Below, piece by piece: positions 41,001 to 49,794 of a stretch of DNA of 64,000 nt. Under the pieces are notes generated by a model. It was not told the origin of the DNA. It made no database searches and saw only the letters and a list, made by a program, of their open reading frames with translations. Source of the DNA: Leptolyngbya sp. FACHB-8 (lineage in GTDB: Bacteria; Cyanobacteriota; Cyanobacteriia; Elainellales; Elainellaceae); assembly GCF_014695575.1 (NCBI RefSeq), contig NZ_JACJOO010000015.1, positions 149,214 through 213,213 of the forward strand, in the 5' to 3' direction. Position 1 is the stretch's first letter. The number at the start of each line of letters is the position of its first letter. A program made the position numbers and the translations under genes.

Positions 41001-42946
41001 ACTTGAGCGATCGCAAGCAGGCCGAATTGGCTCTACAAGATAGTGAGGCCCGATTCCGTACGATATTTAATAACGCAGGTTTTGGCATTGTAGTTGCCGA
41101 ACCTCCCAGTTATGACCTCCGGTTTTGTAATGCGGCATTCCAATCGCTGGTTGGCTTCAGCGCCGAGGAACTGGCCGAAATAACCTTTGCTGAGCTGACC
41201 TATCCAGACGATCTTTCCCATGAGACGGCCTTGGTGGAAGCATGTCTGGCGGGTGGCCTTGATCGCTACCAGCTAGAGAAGCGCTATGTGCATAAGAATG
41301 GTGACGTGGTGTGGGTAAATTTGATGTCCACCATTGTGCGGGATAGTCATCAGCAAATTCGATTTGCGATTGGTTTAGTGGAGGATATTACCACCCGAAA
41401 ACTCAACGAAGCGGCTCAGCTCCAGTCCGAACTGGCACTGCAACGCTCTGAGGCACGACAGCGAGCGATTCTACAAGCGATTCCCGACATGCTGTTTTGG
41501 ATACGTCGGGACGGGATGTATCTAGAAGTGATTGGCCGAGATGGGATGCTAAATTTCCTGCCAGCAGGTGAGAATGTTCAGGGCCGCTACATGGATGAGT
41601 TACTCCCGACTACTATCAGCAACCGTCAACAAGCTGCTATTGAGGAGGCGATCGCCACCGGCATTACTCAACACTACGAGCAAGAACTCTCATTCGGTAA
41701 CCAGCTCCAATATGAGGAAGTTCGTGTGAGCCGGGGGGATGACCAGACCGCTTTGTTGATGATACGGGACATTAGCGATCACAAACGCGCCGAACGCCAG
41801 CTTCAGGAGATGCGAGAGCGTTACGAACTAGCGATTACAGGTATCGGTGAAGCTATTTGGGATTGGGATATTATTCAAGACAGAACCTATGTGTCCGCTC
41901 GGTTTTGGGACATGATGGGCTACCCTGTCAACGCTCAAGAAAGCTATTCCACAGCCGATTTTCTGGCAATGCTGCACCCAGAGGATCGCTGTCATGTGGA
42001 ACTGGTGACCCGCCAGCACCTCGAACACCGAGAACCCTTCAATACGGAATATCGAGTGCGGCATCAATTGGGGCACTATATCTGGATTCGCGATCGCGCT
42101 CAAGCGATCTGGAATGCGGCTGGTCAACCCGTTCGGATGATTGGTACGTGGGCCGATATTACAGAATTCAAGCGGCTTGGCGAAGCCTTGCGGCAGAGTG
42201 AAGCTTCTTACCGGGCAATGGTCGAACTTCAGACAAACTTGGTCTGCCGCTTTCGTCCAGATGGTACGCTGACCTTTGTCAACGAAGCCTATTGTGCCTT
42301 CTTTAAAAAATCTGCTGAGGAACTTCTCGGCAGAAACTGGTTAGAATTTGTCCCTGCTGAGTCTCGTTCTGCCCTCCAAGACTATCTGGCATCTCTAGGT
42401 ACTGACAAACCTACGGGTGAATATGAGCATGCTGTGATTGGGCCTTCTGGCGACCTACGCTGGTATCGATGGTCTGATCGGGTTTTGTTGGATGACGAGG
42501 GAAAACCCATGGAGTTTCAATGCGTTAGCTCTGATATTACAGAACGCAAGCTCCTGGAAAGAGCCCTCGCCCAATATCAAGACATTCTCCACGACATTGT
42601 GATGCAATTTGGGGGAGCGATCGCCCAATTTCGTTGGCACAGTATAGAGGATTTTAGACTAGAACTTGCTTCCGGAAAATGTGAGCAGATTTTTGGCTCT
42701 CTGCCCCAAGATTTAATGGAAGACGCAACTCTATGGAGTTTGTATATTGAGCCCGATGATATTGATGCAGCGATCCTGCCAGCGTGGGTTCGCCTGTTAG
42801 AAGGTCAGGCGGATTCTGTAGTGTACCGCTTCCGTCGGATTGACGGTCTGATGTGGATTGAGGGAAGGGCGATCGCACGTTACGACATCCCTCAAGCTGC
42901 CTGGATTATTACGACCCTCAATACGCCCGTGACGGATGCCTGCTGA
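38066..42946 (+). CDS. Giant multi-PAS/GAF sensor protein without a transmitter domain (1626 aa)
   Basis: A cytoplasmic protein built almost only of sensory modules: PAS units ending in the usual D(I/V)T/S-x-R/H-K hinge near residues 114, 238, 370, 731, 853, 980, 1108, 1236, 1365 and 1491, plus an incomplete-looking last PAS (about 1510-1626); one GAF domain at about 387-560 followed by a coiled coil (560-615). The GAF lacks the bilin-binding Cys (Tyr-Thr at the place of Cys-His). No HisKA, HATPase, GGDEF, EAL or receiver follows the last PAS, where such a domain is expected. Start is TTG 38066, as no in-frame ATG occurs for 28 codons. It may act as a scaffold/sensor working through neighbouring proteins, or be the remnant of a kinase. 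Confidence 0.85.
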   Translation: MASIDQALLASLDLVFAQDVEGRFVYISSMTARAFGASRDRLVGRILAELNLPPAVVEQLQVNHHAIFTTGQALTGEVRFPAFYSDQLRDYEYTFSPVLGQNGQIEAAVFIGKDITQRKQAEIALQESEKKYRLLFESANDAIFIMDRATFHILNANWSAARRLGYSRRELLQLTIDDIAIPLEPELQDGILEQLEAEGSIIYEHRYRRKDGAEIPVEINAQLIEYEEQLAIQCFVRDISQRKQAEDSLRQQQQQLASIAANFPGAIYREVLSSSGQVTLPFVSEGIQDVCGYPSDQLMADPTLLPQSIHPGDRPLFIEQLQDSRQTLQSLDQEYRICPMGNQTRWVREVARFFRDEDGNTIADGVIIDVTDRKEAQIALQRQLDQERLLRQVVEHIHQSLNLDSTLQLIVEDVRQYLQTDRVLIFRFNSDWTGEIVVEAVSDPSLSVADWGVRLPHPDLDSFLSGNALFASDIHHSDLQQSYTDLLFHQAQVRAMLTVPIMVQQEGDTDQDPAGSPVVRLWGILMVHHCSDIREWQDFEVDLLQKLATQAGIGIYQAELYRQLQVELQERRRVEAEIRVLNAELEQRVLQRTEQLRRTNVELADEVAERLRVEVALRESNQRYETLAALAPVGIFRTDASGRCIYYNQCCCEILERSHLASFQHIQEHYLYPEDQAWVSQTWMDALARGVPYRVECRFIKPKGDSIWAIIQGHPELGTGGQILGFVSTITDITELKRIEEESRTSQERLQTLIDALPFGIWARDAEERLILQNPVDMQRFGNMLGTLPGELDCEAEVIALYQQLCDLCQPDRVLEYETVEVWNGEDRYLLRLVCPFPDFDGRYGLMGVVIDITERKQAELALRQSEALFRSLFETAAVGIVLTDRDYRILQVNQKLCALLGYTEAELRSLNFRDCTDPDDLPIFEAAFNQLVQGIVPNCSIEQRCIRKDGSLLWSKSTISVASDGVDSLERYCIIVDDLSDRKQAELALQDSEARFRTIFNNAGFGIVVAEPPSYDLRFCNAAFQSLVGFSAEELAEITFAELTYPDDLSHETALVEACLAGGLDRYQLEKRYVHKNGDVVWVNLMSTIVRDSHQQIRFAIGLVEDITTRKLNEAAQLQSELALQRSEARQRAILQAIPDMLFWIRRDGMYLEVIGRDGMLNFLPAGENVQGRYMDELLPTTISNRQQAAIEEAIATGITQHYEQELSFGNQLQYEEVRVSRGDDQTALLMIRDISDHKRAERQLQEMRERYELAITGIGEAIWDWDIIQDRTYVSARFWDMMGYPVNAQESYSTADFLAMLHPEDRCHVELVTRQHLEHREPFNTEYRVRHQLGHYIWIRDRAQAIWNAAGQPVRMIGTWADITEFKRLGEALRQSEASYRAMVELQTNLVCRFRPDGTLTFVNEAYCAFFKKSAEELLGRNWLEFVPAESRSALQDYLASLGTDKPTGEYEHAVIGPSGDLRWYRWSDRVLLDDEGKPMEFQCVSSDITERKLLERALAQYQDILHDIVMQFGGAIAQFRWHSIEDFRLELASGKCEQIFGSLPQDLMEDATLWSLYIEPDDIDAAILPAWVRLLEGQADSVVYRFRRIDGLMWIEGRAIARYDIPQAAWIITTLNTPVTDAC

Positions 42947-43725
42947 AAACCTGATGAGTTGAAAACAAACCCTGGGCTTTCTGCTTCCTCAATGAGTCAT
43001 TGCATGGCGAAGCCTCTCCATGCCTCACGCCTTCAGAACTGATTGAGACAGCAAGTGTATCGATATGCAAGATGTCGTGCACTACGTCAAAACAGACCGA
43101 CTTGCAAACCGTTATCATGATGGCTATCTGATGAAAATGTGAGTTTTTAAGGCTCACCTTCTTATCTTTCTCATACGGTAACCAAACTTACATACAGCAC
43201 TTTTCAAGCCTATGAGGTACAAGTTATTTTTGTGAGAGCCTCGCTCCGCGAGGCTCTCACAAAAATAACTGCATTTTATTCAAGCGCAAAGCGCTGTATA
43301 GATGAATGAGTTGCTTTTCTATAAAGAAAAGTGACACTATTTTTAGTCCGTTGCTATATAGGGATCAATAAGCGTATAAAAATTGGGAGTTTCTGTTTCA
43401 ATTTGCTCTCCAGTTTGGTTCTTAATAGAAGCTTTTTTCTGGTTCTGGAGCATCGATGAGATTTGTCGTGAAAGATTTTGATGCTTTAGTAAAGAAATGA
43501 ATCAAAATCTTTATAAATTATAAAAATGAAGGCATAGTAGTTGAACTAGCTTGACGGCTAGCATCACTATATAGCGGTTAAGATATATCTTTGAAAGAGG
43601 GATATTGTGTTCAACGTTTCCTCTCTAACATTCAGTTTCCTTTCGTGTAGTGTCTGAATCTCATCGGTGCTATATCATGCCGGTCTGCTTTACCGGACAG
43701 GAGCCGAAGAAGTTTAAAAGGCTTT
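42947..43725. other. Long intergenic region between the PAS/GAF and RHH-PAS genes
   Basis: It contains palindromic element family E copy 2 (43193-43298). No kinase remnant is recognisable after the PAS/GAF stop. The last 400 bases are AT-rich and should hold the promoter of the RHH-PAS gene; a purine-rich AAAAGG lies before its ATG. Confidence 0.5.
43193..43298. repeat. Palindromic element family E, copy 2 (106 bp)
   Basis: Ends TACAGCACTTTTCAAGC / TTCAAGCGCAAAGCGCTGTA; core hairpin AGTTATTTTTGTGAGAGCC / GGCTCTCACAAAAATAACT. Matches copy 1 at 30476-30580 in both ends and arm sequence (TTTTTGTGAGAGCC shared). Confidence 0.78.
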
Positions 43726-44922
43726 ATGGGAAGTAAAACAGTTTCGTTCAGGATCCCAGAGGAAATGCTTCAGGCTATTGAGAAGCAAGCCAAAGCGCTG
43801 GGAAAGACAAAAACAGACTTGGTGATAGAAGCGCTAGCACAGGTTTATGATTTGCCTGTGCCTGACTCCGAGACAAGCCTGGATTCTATCCAGCAACAAC
43901 TCGATGCATTGCGGCAACAAATGAGCGAACTTACGGGAGATGCTGGCACTCAGCAGACCCTGGCGCGCGATGGAATTATCAAGGTGACGTCAGCCATTCA
44001 AGAGGTATTACAAGTTTTTCAGGTACCTCCGCTTCCCGATAACGGGCAACCTGATTTCAGCATAGTTCACACGGCTCAGTTGGAGCCCTATCAACCCCCG
44101 GCAGCCATTCGATTACTGGATATGGATATGGCCCATAGCGCAGAGCAGATTGCGCTCCAGGTCGAATATCAAATGCAAATTTTCGATCAGATCTTTTCGG
44201 CCATTCCAGATCTAGTCTTTATTTGCGATCGCTTTGGCCACTTTACGTATGTCAGCCCCATCGGTGGGCGTGTCTGGGGGCTTGACCGTACACAAGTGCT
44301 GGGTCATCTTTGCTACGAAGCCGAACTGCCCTCTGAGTTTACAGAGTTCTACCTTTCCCAAATGGATACCACCCTCTCCTTTGGGAAGCAGAGCTTTGCC
44401 GAACTGCGCGTGTTTACAACTGGGGGACCTCGCTATTTTGAATACACGCTTAGTCCAATTCGTTCGGAAACCGGAGAAATCATTGGTACCGTTGGGATTG
44501 CTAGCGACATTACCCATCGCAAAGAAACAGAGTTAGCCCTGCAAGAATCTCTGGAAAAGTACAAGAATCTGTTTGAACTGGCAAATGACATGATTTTCAT
44601 CATTGATGTCGAGACTCATCGCATTATTGATGCCAATCAGAAAGCATCCCGCCGACTTCGTTATACGCGCAAAGAGCTGACCCAGTTAAAACTGGAAGAC
44701 ATTGAAACGACAGAGGCCACAGACTATTTTCAAGTCTATGTAATTCCTCAATTGGAGAAAGCCGGTAGCCATATTTTTGTGCATCAGCTGCGCCGTAAAG
44801 ATGCAACGACGATTACGGTAGAAGTCAGCATTCGGTTGATTGAGTATGGCGATCGCCTGGCTTATCAAAGTTTTGCCCGTGACGTCAGCGAACGACAGAA
44901 GCTAACGGATGCCGTCTCATGA
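43726..44922 (+). CDS. Ribbon-helix-helix DNA-binding domain fused to two PAS domains
   Basis: 398 aa. Residues 1-45 (KTVSFRIPEEMLQAIEKQAKALGKTKTDLVIEALAQVY) are a CopG/Arc-type ribbon-helix-helix, a dimeric DNA-binding fold. A short coiled coil (about 50-75) and linker follow, then PAS-1 (about 155-270, ending DITHRK) and PAS-2 (about 280-395, ending DVSERQ). Nothing follows PAS-2. PAS-2 is about 48% identical by eye to PAS-2 of the giant sensor upstream (about residues 125-245), so the genes have exchanged a module. Taken together it looks like a one-component PAS-controlled transcription factor. RHH domains can also serve as oligomerisation devices, so DNA binding is inferred. Confidence 0.8.
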   Translation: MGSKTVSFRIPEEMLQAIEKQAKALGKTKTDLVIEALAQVYDLPVPDSETSLDSIQQQLDALRQQMSELTGDAGTQQTLARDGIIKVTSAIQEVLQVFQVPPLPDNGQPDFSIVHTAQLEPYQPPAAIRLLDMDMAHSAEQIALQVEYQMQIFDQIFSAIPDLVFICDRFGHFTYVSPIGGRVWGLDRTQVLGHLCYEAELPSEFTEFYLSQMDTTLSFGKQSFAELRVFTTGGPRYFEYTLSPIRSETGEIIGTVGIASDITHRKETELALQESLEKYKNLFELANDMIFIIDVETHRIIDANQKASRRLRYTRKELTQLKLEDIETTEATDYFQVYVIPQLEKAGSHIFVHQLRRKDATTITVEVSIRLIEYGDRLAYQSFARDVSERQKLTDAVS

Positions 44923-44938
44923 ACGCATAAAGGAATGG

Positions 44939-44990
44939 TTCACCTGGGTGTGAGATGTTCGCTATAGCGAACATCTCACACCCAGGTGAA
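44939..44990. repeat. 52-bp loopless perfect palindrome
   Basis: TTCACCTGGGTGTGAGATGT continues to TCGCTA at the axis (44964/44965) and is mirrored exactly. It begins 17 bp after the RHH-PAS stop. Confidence 0.9.
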
Positions 44991-45002
44991 TCAGAGTTGA
45001 TA

Positions 45003-45088
45003 GGGTGCATCCCACTTTTGCAGATTTGGGAACCCACTTTTGTAAGTGAGGCGGGCGAAGCCCGCCTCACTTACAAAAGTGGGATGCA
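45003..45088. repeat. Hairpin with GCGAAGC tip and extra half-arm
   Basis: The stem CCCACTTTTGTAAGTGAGGC... / its complement (45033-45083) has GGGCGAAGCCC at the tip; a further copy of the outer arm (GTGCATCCCACTTTTG) at 45004-45020 can pair with the same right arm (45069-45088), so two alternative structures are possible. It lies between the convergent RHH-PAS and REC-kinase genes. Confidence 0.8.
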
Positions 45089-45105
45089 CTCGAGTTGATA
45101 TCACA

Positions 45106-46263
45106 CTACGAACTGGCGCAGCAATGGATGGGTAAGGTAACGGTAAATGTTGTACCTCTGCCAACGGTACTATGAACGGTAATTTCCCCTCCATGGGCTT
45201 CCACGCACTTTTTAACAATAAATAAGCCCAGCCCTGTACCCGATATCTTTTTGACATTGGAACCTCGGCAGAACGGCTCGAATAAACGGCTTTGTTCTTC
45301 GGGCAAAATGCCAATACCCTGATCTTGAATGCAGAAATTTAAGGTTTCCATGGCACAGTTTAGTTGAAAATCAATTGTGCCTCCTTCAGGGGAGTATTTG
45401 ATGGCATTGGATAATAAATTGCAGAGAATATGGCGCAGTAACTTTGGATCTAAATTGTAAAAAAGTGGGCTCGCTTTATCACATCCCTCAACCTCGAAAT
45501 GAAGAGCATGGGTTGTAGCTTGAGTTTGATATTCGTGGACTAATTCGCGACAGAACCAGAGAACATCCATCGGTACTGGATGGCAGTAAAACTGAGAAGT
45601 CTCCGTGTCGCTCAGGGTTAAAACATCTTCAAAGAGTTCCAGCAAACTGCCAGTTGTTCCTTTCGCCTGCTTCAAATAAGCTAAACGTTGTTCTACCGTA
45701 AGCTGTAAATCCTGTCGCTCCAGGAGACTGAGAGTCGCCATGATAGAACTTAATGGGTTGCGAAACTCATGGGAAACAATCGAAACAAACTGCGACTTTA
45801 GCTCATTTAATTGCTTTTCTTTAATTAAGGCTCGTTGCAGTGCCTCACTGAGGTCACGCTCCTTAGCTAAGGCCTTTTGCATCATCATTTCAGCCTGATG
45901 CCATGAGACTGCAATTTCGAGCGCAGTATTGAGATGTTTTGTTTGAACAGGCTTAATCAAATATCCGAAGGGATGGGTGGCTTTGGCCTGGGCTACGGTA
46001 GCATCATCGGCATGGGCTGTTAAAAAAATAATGGGCAACTGGTATCGCTCGCGGATTCGGGCTGCAATGGCAATCCCATCCGTATCCCCCTTGAGGTGAA
46101 TGTCCATCAGGATCAACTCAGGGTGGAAGTTCTCAGCCGCCTCCAGAGCGGTTTCTGCGCGATCGCAAATGGCAACAACCTGATGGCCTAACTGGGTCAA
46201 TCGCCGCTGAATATCAAGGGCAACTAATTGCTCATCTTCTACAATTAAAATGCTAAAGCCCAT
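45106..46263 (-). CDS. Response-regulator/histidine-kinase hybrid (REC-HisKA-HATPase)
   Basis: 385 aa. An N-terminal receiver (about 1-120) with acid pocket EDE, phospho-acceptor D54 in LILMDIHLKG, the T/S of LTAHA and the Lys of LIKPV. A helical linker leads to HisKA with the histidine near 165 (FVSIVSHEFRNPLSSI), then HATPase_c with N-box HILCNLLSNAIKYSPEGG, G1 QDQGIGILPEEQ and G2 GTGLGLFIVKKCVEAHGG. Soluble. It starts 11 bp after the stop of the CBS-PAS-GAF kinase gene, so the two form an operon and the receiver is a likely direct phosphoryl acceptor from that kinase. Confidence 0.92.
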   Translation of the reverse strand: MGFSILIVEDEQLVALDIQRRLTQLGHQVVAICDRAETALEAAENFHPELILMDIHLKGDTDGIAIAARIRERYQLPIIFLTAHADDATVAQAKATHPFGYLIKPVQTKHLNTALEIAVSWHQAEMMMQKALAKERDLSEALQRALIKEKQLNELKSQFVSIVSHEFRNPLSSIMATLSLLERQDLQLTVEQRLAYLKQAKGTTGSLLELFEDVLTLSDTETSQFYCHPVPMDVLWFCRELVHEYQTQATTHALHFEVEGCDKASPLFYNLDPKLLRHILCNLLSNAIKYSPEGGTIDFQLNCAMETLNFCIQDQGIGILPEEQSRLFEPFCRGSNVKKISGTGLGLFIVKKCVEAHGGEITVHSTVGRGTTFTVTLPIHCCASS

Positions 46264-46274
46264 AGTGAGAGCTG

Positions 46275-49200
46275 CTAAGATGCAGCGTCAAAAATAATAG
46301 TGAAAGTTGTACCTGAGCTACGGCTTAATTCAATTGTGCCCCCCAATTGCCGAGTCAAGGCACACACAATTTGCATACCTAGAGACTCAGTTTGCCGAAA
46401 ATCCAGATGTTCTGGAAAACCTATTCCATTATCCTGAATAATCAAATTATATTGAGAGAGATTATTCTCAAAAAGAATTAAAATTTCTCCTCCAAGATCA
46501 TCAGAAAATGCATATTTGATGGCATTGGACACCAGTTCGTTAACAATTAAACCACAGGGAATGGCTAGATCTAATTCAAGGTCGAGGTTGGCAACTTCAA
46601 CAGACCAGTTCACCATTAACCCAACGGGAAGGTAAGACTGAAAAACATCGTCTACTAAATCACGAATATAGTCTGCAAAGTTTAGGCGGGCTAAATTTCC
46701 CGAACGGTAGAGCCGTTCATGAATCATTGCCATGACGCTAATACGGCGTTGGCTTTCGATAAAAGGTTGTAGAATGTCAGGATTTTCAATCGATGCAGAT
46801 TGTAAATTTAGTAGGCTAGAAACTACCTGTAAGTTGTTCTTTACCCGATGATGCACTTCCTTGATCAGCACTTCCTTTTGGCGTAGCTCATTCTTTAATT
46901 GGCTGTACAATTCTGATTGCTGAATGGCGATCGCCGTTTGTAAACTGATTTGTTGCAACAGGTCTATTTCCCAACTTTGCCATGTACGGGGGCCAGTGTT
47001 CTGGTAAGCGGCCAGCAACCCCCACAGGGTGTCGTGGACAAAAATTGGGGCGATCGCAAAAGCTTTGGCTTGAAACTGCTCCAATAGTTCCAGGTGACAA
47101 TGGCTCAGGTTGGCCTGGTAGATATCCGATAAGGCAAAGGTCTCATGCTTCTGATAACGGCCACCCTGGCTGACTTGCAGGTGAGTGTCTTCCCAAACCT
47201 TCTGAATATTCGGTCCCACCAGGGGTACCCAACCCTCTTCCACAGACTCGGCTACAAAGCTACCACTCCAATCCGGATTAAATCGATAGAGGGCAACGCG
47301 ATCGGCTTTCAGGGTCTGGCGGGTTTCAAGGAGCACCGTAGTCAGGATCGTATCAAAGTTGAAGGATTGGTGGATGTGTTGGGTGACGAACCGTAGCAAC
47401 CGTTCCTGTTCCGCTTGCTGCAGCAAAGCTTCCGTCCGTTCCTGCACTCGTTGTTCTAGCTCTCGATTGAGGTGTTGCAGGGCTGTTTCGGCCCGTTGAC
47501 GCTCGGCTAGTTCCAGCTGAGCCTGCTCATACAGATTGGCTTGTTGGATCGCAATGCCGACCTGAGTTGCCAGTTGGGACAAGAGTTCTCCCTCCCATGG
47601 TTGCCAGGTTCGGGGTTTGGAACAATGATTGGCAACCAATAGGCCCCACAGATGATCACCCTGGAGGATGGGAACAATCAACTTGGCTCTTACCTGGAGC
47701 TGCTCCATCAGCTCCATATGGCAGGGGCTAAAACCCGCGTTAAAAACATCTGCAATGGCGCGAATGGTACCTTGCTGGTAAGTTTGGCCTCGTGTCTCAA
47801 CAAAATAGCTGTCCCTAATTTCCATATTGAGAATGGATTGCCAGGGCTTCGTAACGGATTCGGCAACCACGATGCCACTCCAGTCCTGCTCAAAGCGGTA
47901 AATGATGACGCGATCGCTCTGGAGAAATTGCCGCACCTCCGCTACCGTTGTGCTCAGAATTGTTTCCAAATTGAGGGATTGGCGGACCCGTTGGGCGATC
48001 GCTGCTACCAGCCGTTCACGCTCGGCTTGTTGTTGTAGTGCTGCCTGGGTTTCTTTAAGGATGGTGATATCGGTCGCGACACCCAACATTTGCCGGGGCG
48101 ACCCATCCTCAGTACGGTTGAGAACGCGATCGCGACCTAAGAGCCAGCGGTATTCGCCTGCCTTGTGGCGCATCCGATACTCAATTTCCAAAACATCCCC
48201 ATCTTGTAGAGTGGAGCAACGCTGAAAGTTTCCGGCCATCCGAGGTCTATCCTCGGGATGTAATAAGGTTGGAAATAAGCCGCTCCCCAGGGACTGAATC
48301 TCTGCGGGGGAATAACCAAGAACTGCCTCAATCTGGTGGTTGACATAAACATTACGATTTTCCTCCAGATCATAGATATAGAGGATCGCCAGGGTCGATT
48401 CGGCAATCTGCTCGGTGTAGTGTTGTTGCTGGCGTAGAGCGGCTTCTGTCCGTTTGCGATCGGTGACATCTCGGGAAATGCACAGAATAGACTGTATGAC
48501 CTGATCATGGGTTAGTTCGGGGGCGATCGCCATCTCAAAGGAGCGAACCCCCATGAGGGTTGCGGTCTCAAACTCAATGATTTGCTTCTCACCCGTTGCC
48601 AGCAGCCGGGCGGCAGCCGCTTCCCAAGCACAAACCATTTCCTCCGCCATATTCAAGTCACGACAGGTCTTGCCCAGAAATACGTCTGCAGGCAAACCTG
48701 TAATGGCTGTTAAGGCTGGGCTGATGTAGAGATGCCGGAGCTGGGTATCAAAGCGCTCAATAATATCAGGAGAGTTTTCCACCAACACTCGATAGACCTG
48801 CTCCTGTTCTTGAAGCTGACTCTGAACCTGTTTTTGATAGGTCGTTTCCAACATGAACCCGACTAACCTGACCGACTGATCAGGAGCCTGAACGAGCCGA
48901 ACGGTGTCATAGAGCCAGACGACATGACCGTCCGCAGCCACCATGCGGTATTCCATGTAATGCACGTTGTGCATCTGCCGCAATGCTCTAGCCTGATGGC
49001 ATGCTTTGAGGGTGGGAAGGCGATCATCGGGATGCAGGTGCTCTTCCCAAAAATTAGGCTGTAACCAGGCTTCTGCCGGGTAGCCCAGAATCGCTTCGAC
49101 TTGAGGGCTGACAAACGTAAATTGCAAGGATTTGGGGTCTGCTTCCCAGACAATGCCATTCAAAAAGCCAACCAGGGTTTGATAACGTTGCTGCGATTGC

Positions 49201-49685
49201 TGTAGTGCTGCTTCGGCCTGTTGTACCTCTAGCCAGCCGGAGGCTTCATTGAGAGCTACATCTAAGCTGTCAGGGCTGGGGCAGGGAGGGCTACTTAGAG
49301 CGTGCAGTAAGCTCAGAGGAGTGACAATTCCAATGACCTGGCGCAAGTGATTCAGGACAGGTATTTGCTGAATTTGATGCTGTTGCATCAGAGCGAGAAG
49401 CTCAGTGGCTTCCAGGAGATCGCTGTCCTGTAAGGTCAATAGCGGTGGTGCCATGACGTCACCGATGGCGATCGCAGCCAGATCCTGGTGAGCTACGGTG
49501 AGAGAGATAAGCTCCTGAGCGGTGAACACTCCTACCAGCTGCTCATTGTCGACCACCAATGCGCATTCAGGAGAGCCGGGGTGCTCTTTCAGCCATGCCA
49601 ATACATCTAATAAGGGAGTATTAGGGGCGACGAGGAGGGGATGTCGATCAATGGCTTGTTGTAGGGTTGGAACACCGGTAGTCAT
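46275..49685 (-). CDS. CBS-PAS-GAF HisKA_2 sensor histidine kinase (1136 aa)
   Basis: A soluble multisensor kinase. Order: a CBS pair (about 1-140), three PAS domains (about 165-285, 295-415, 425-545), GAF-1 (about 555-735), a short coiled coil, GAF-2 (about 770-925), then HisKA_2 with the histidine near 945 (EVHHRVKNNLQVVSSLLNLQ) and a HATPase domain of the same family (1030-1136, IPCGLIVNELVSNAIKYAF, NGIGFP). Both GAF domains keep Cys-His (FSPCHMELMEQLQVRA and LSHCHLELLEQFQAKA) at the place where cyanobacteriochromes attach bilin. First gene of an operon with the REC-kinase. Confidence 0.9.
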   Translation of the reverse strand: MTTGVPTLQQAIDRHPLLVAPNTPLLDVLAWLKEHPGSPECALVVDNEQLVGVFTAQELISLTVAHQDLAAIAIGDVMAPPLLTLQDSDLLEATELLALMQQHQIQQIPVLNHLRQVIGIVTPLSLLHALSSPPCPSPDSLDVALNEASGWLEVQQAEAALQQSQQRYQTLVGFLNGIVWEADPKSLQFTFVSPQVEAILGYPAEAWLQPNFWEEHLHPDDRLPTLKACHQARALRQMHNVHYMEYRMVAADGHVVWLYDTVRLVQAPDQSVRLVGFMLETTYQKQVQSQLQEQEQVYRVLVENSPDIIERFDTQLRHLYISPALTAITGLPADVFLGKTCRDLNMAEEMVCAWEAAAARLLATGEKQIIEFETATLMGVRSFEMAIAPELTHDQVIQSILCISRDVTDRKRTEAALRQQQHYTEQIAESTLAILYIYDLEENRNVYVNHQIEAVLGYSPAEIQSLGSGLFPTLLHPEDRPRMAGNFQRCSTLQDGDVLEIEYRMRHKAGEYRWLLGRDRVLNRTEDGSPRQMLGVATDITILKETQAALQQQAERERLVAAIAQRVRQSLNLETILSTTVAEVRQFLQSDRVIIYRFEQDWSGIVVAESVTKPWQSILNMEIRDSYFVETRGQTYQQGTIRAIADVFNAGFSPCHMELMEQLQVRAKLIVPILQGDHLWGLLVANHCSKPRTWQPWEGELLSQLATQVGIAIQQANLYEQAQLELAERQRAETALQHLNRELEQRVQERTEALLQQAEQERLLRFVTQHIHQSFNFDTILTTVLLETRQTLKADRVALYRFNPDWSGSFVAESVEEGWVPLVGPNIQKVWEDTHLQVSQGGRYQKHETFALSDIYQANLSHCHLELLEQFQAKAFAIAPIFVHDTLWGLLAAYQNTGPRTWQSWEIDLLQQISLQTAIAIQQSELYSQLKNELRQKEVLIKEVHHRVKNNLQVVSSLLNLQSASIENPDILQPFIESQRRISVMAMIHERLYRSGNLARLNFADYIRDLVDDVFQSYLPVGLMVNWSVEVANLDLELDLAIPCGLIVNELVSNAIKYAFSDDLGGEILILFENNLSQYNLIIQDNGIGFPEHLDFRQTESLGMQIVCALTRQLGGTIELSRSSGTTFTIIFDAAS

Positions 49686-49794
49686 CTAGATTTGCACAAT
49701 GCCATGCTGGAACTCATATTTCTGTATAACAGGTCGAAGGATTGGATATTCTAGTTTTGTCATAGAACAATACGGGTTTTCTATTACACCTACG

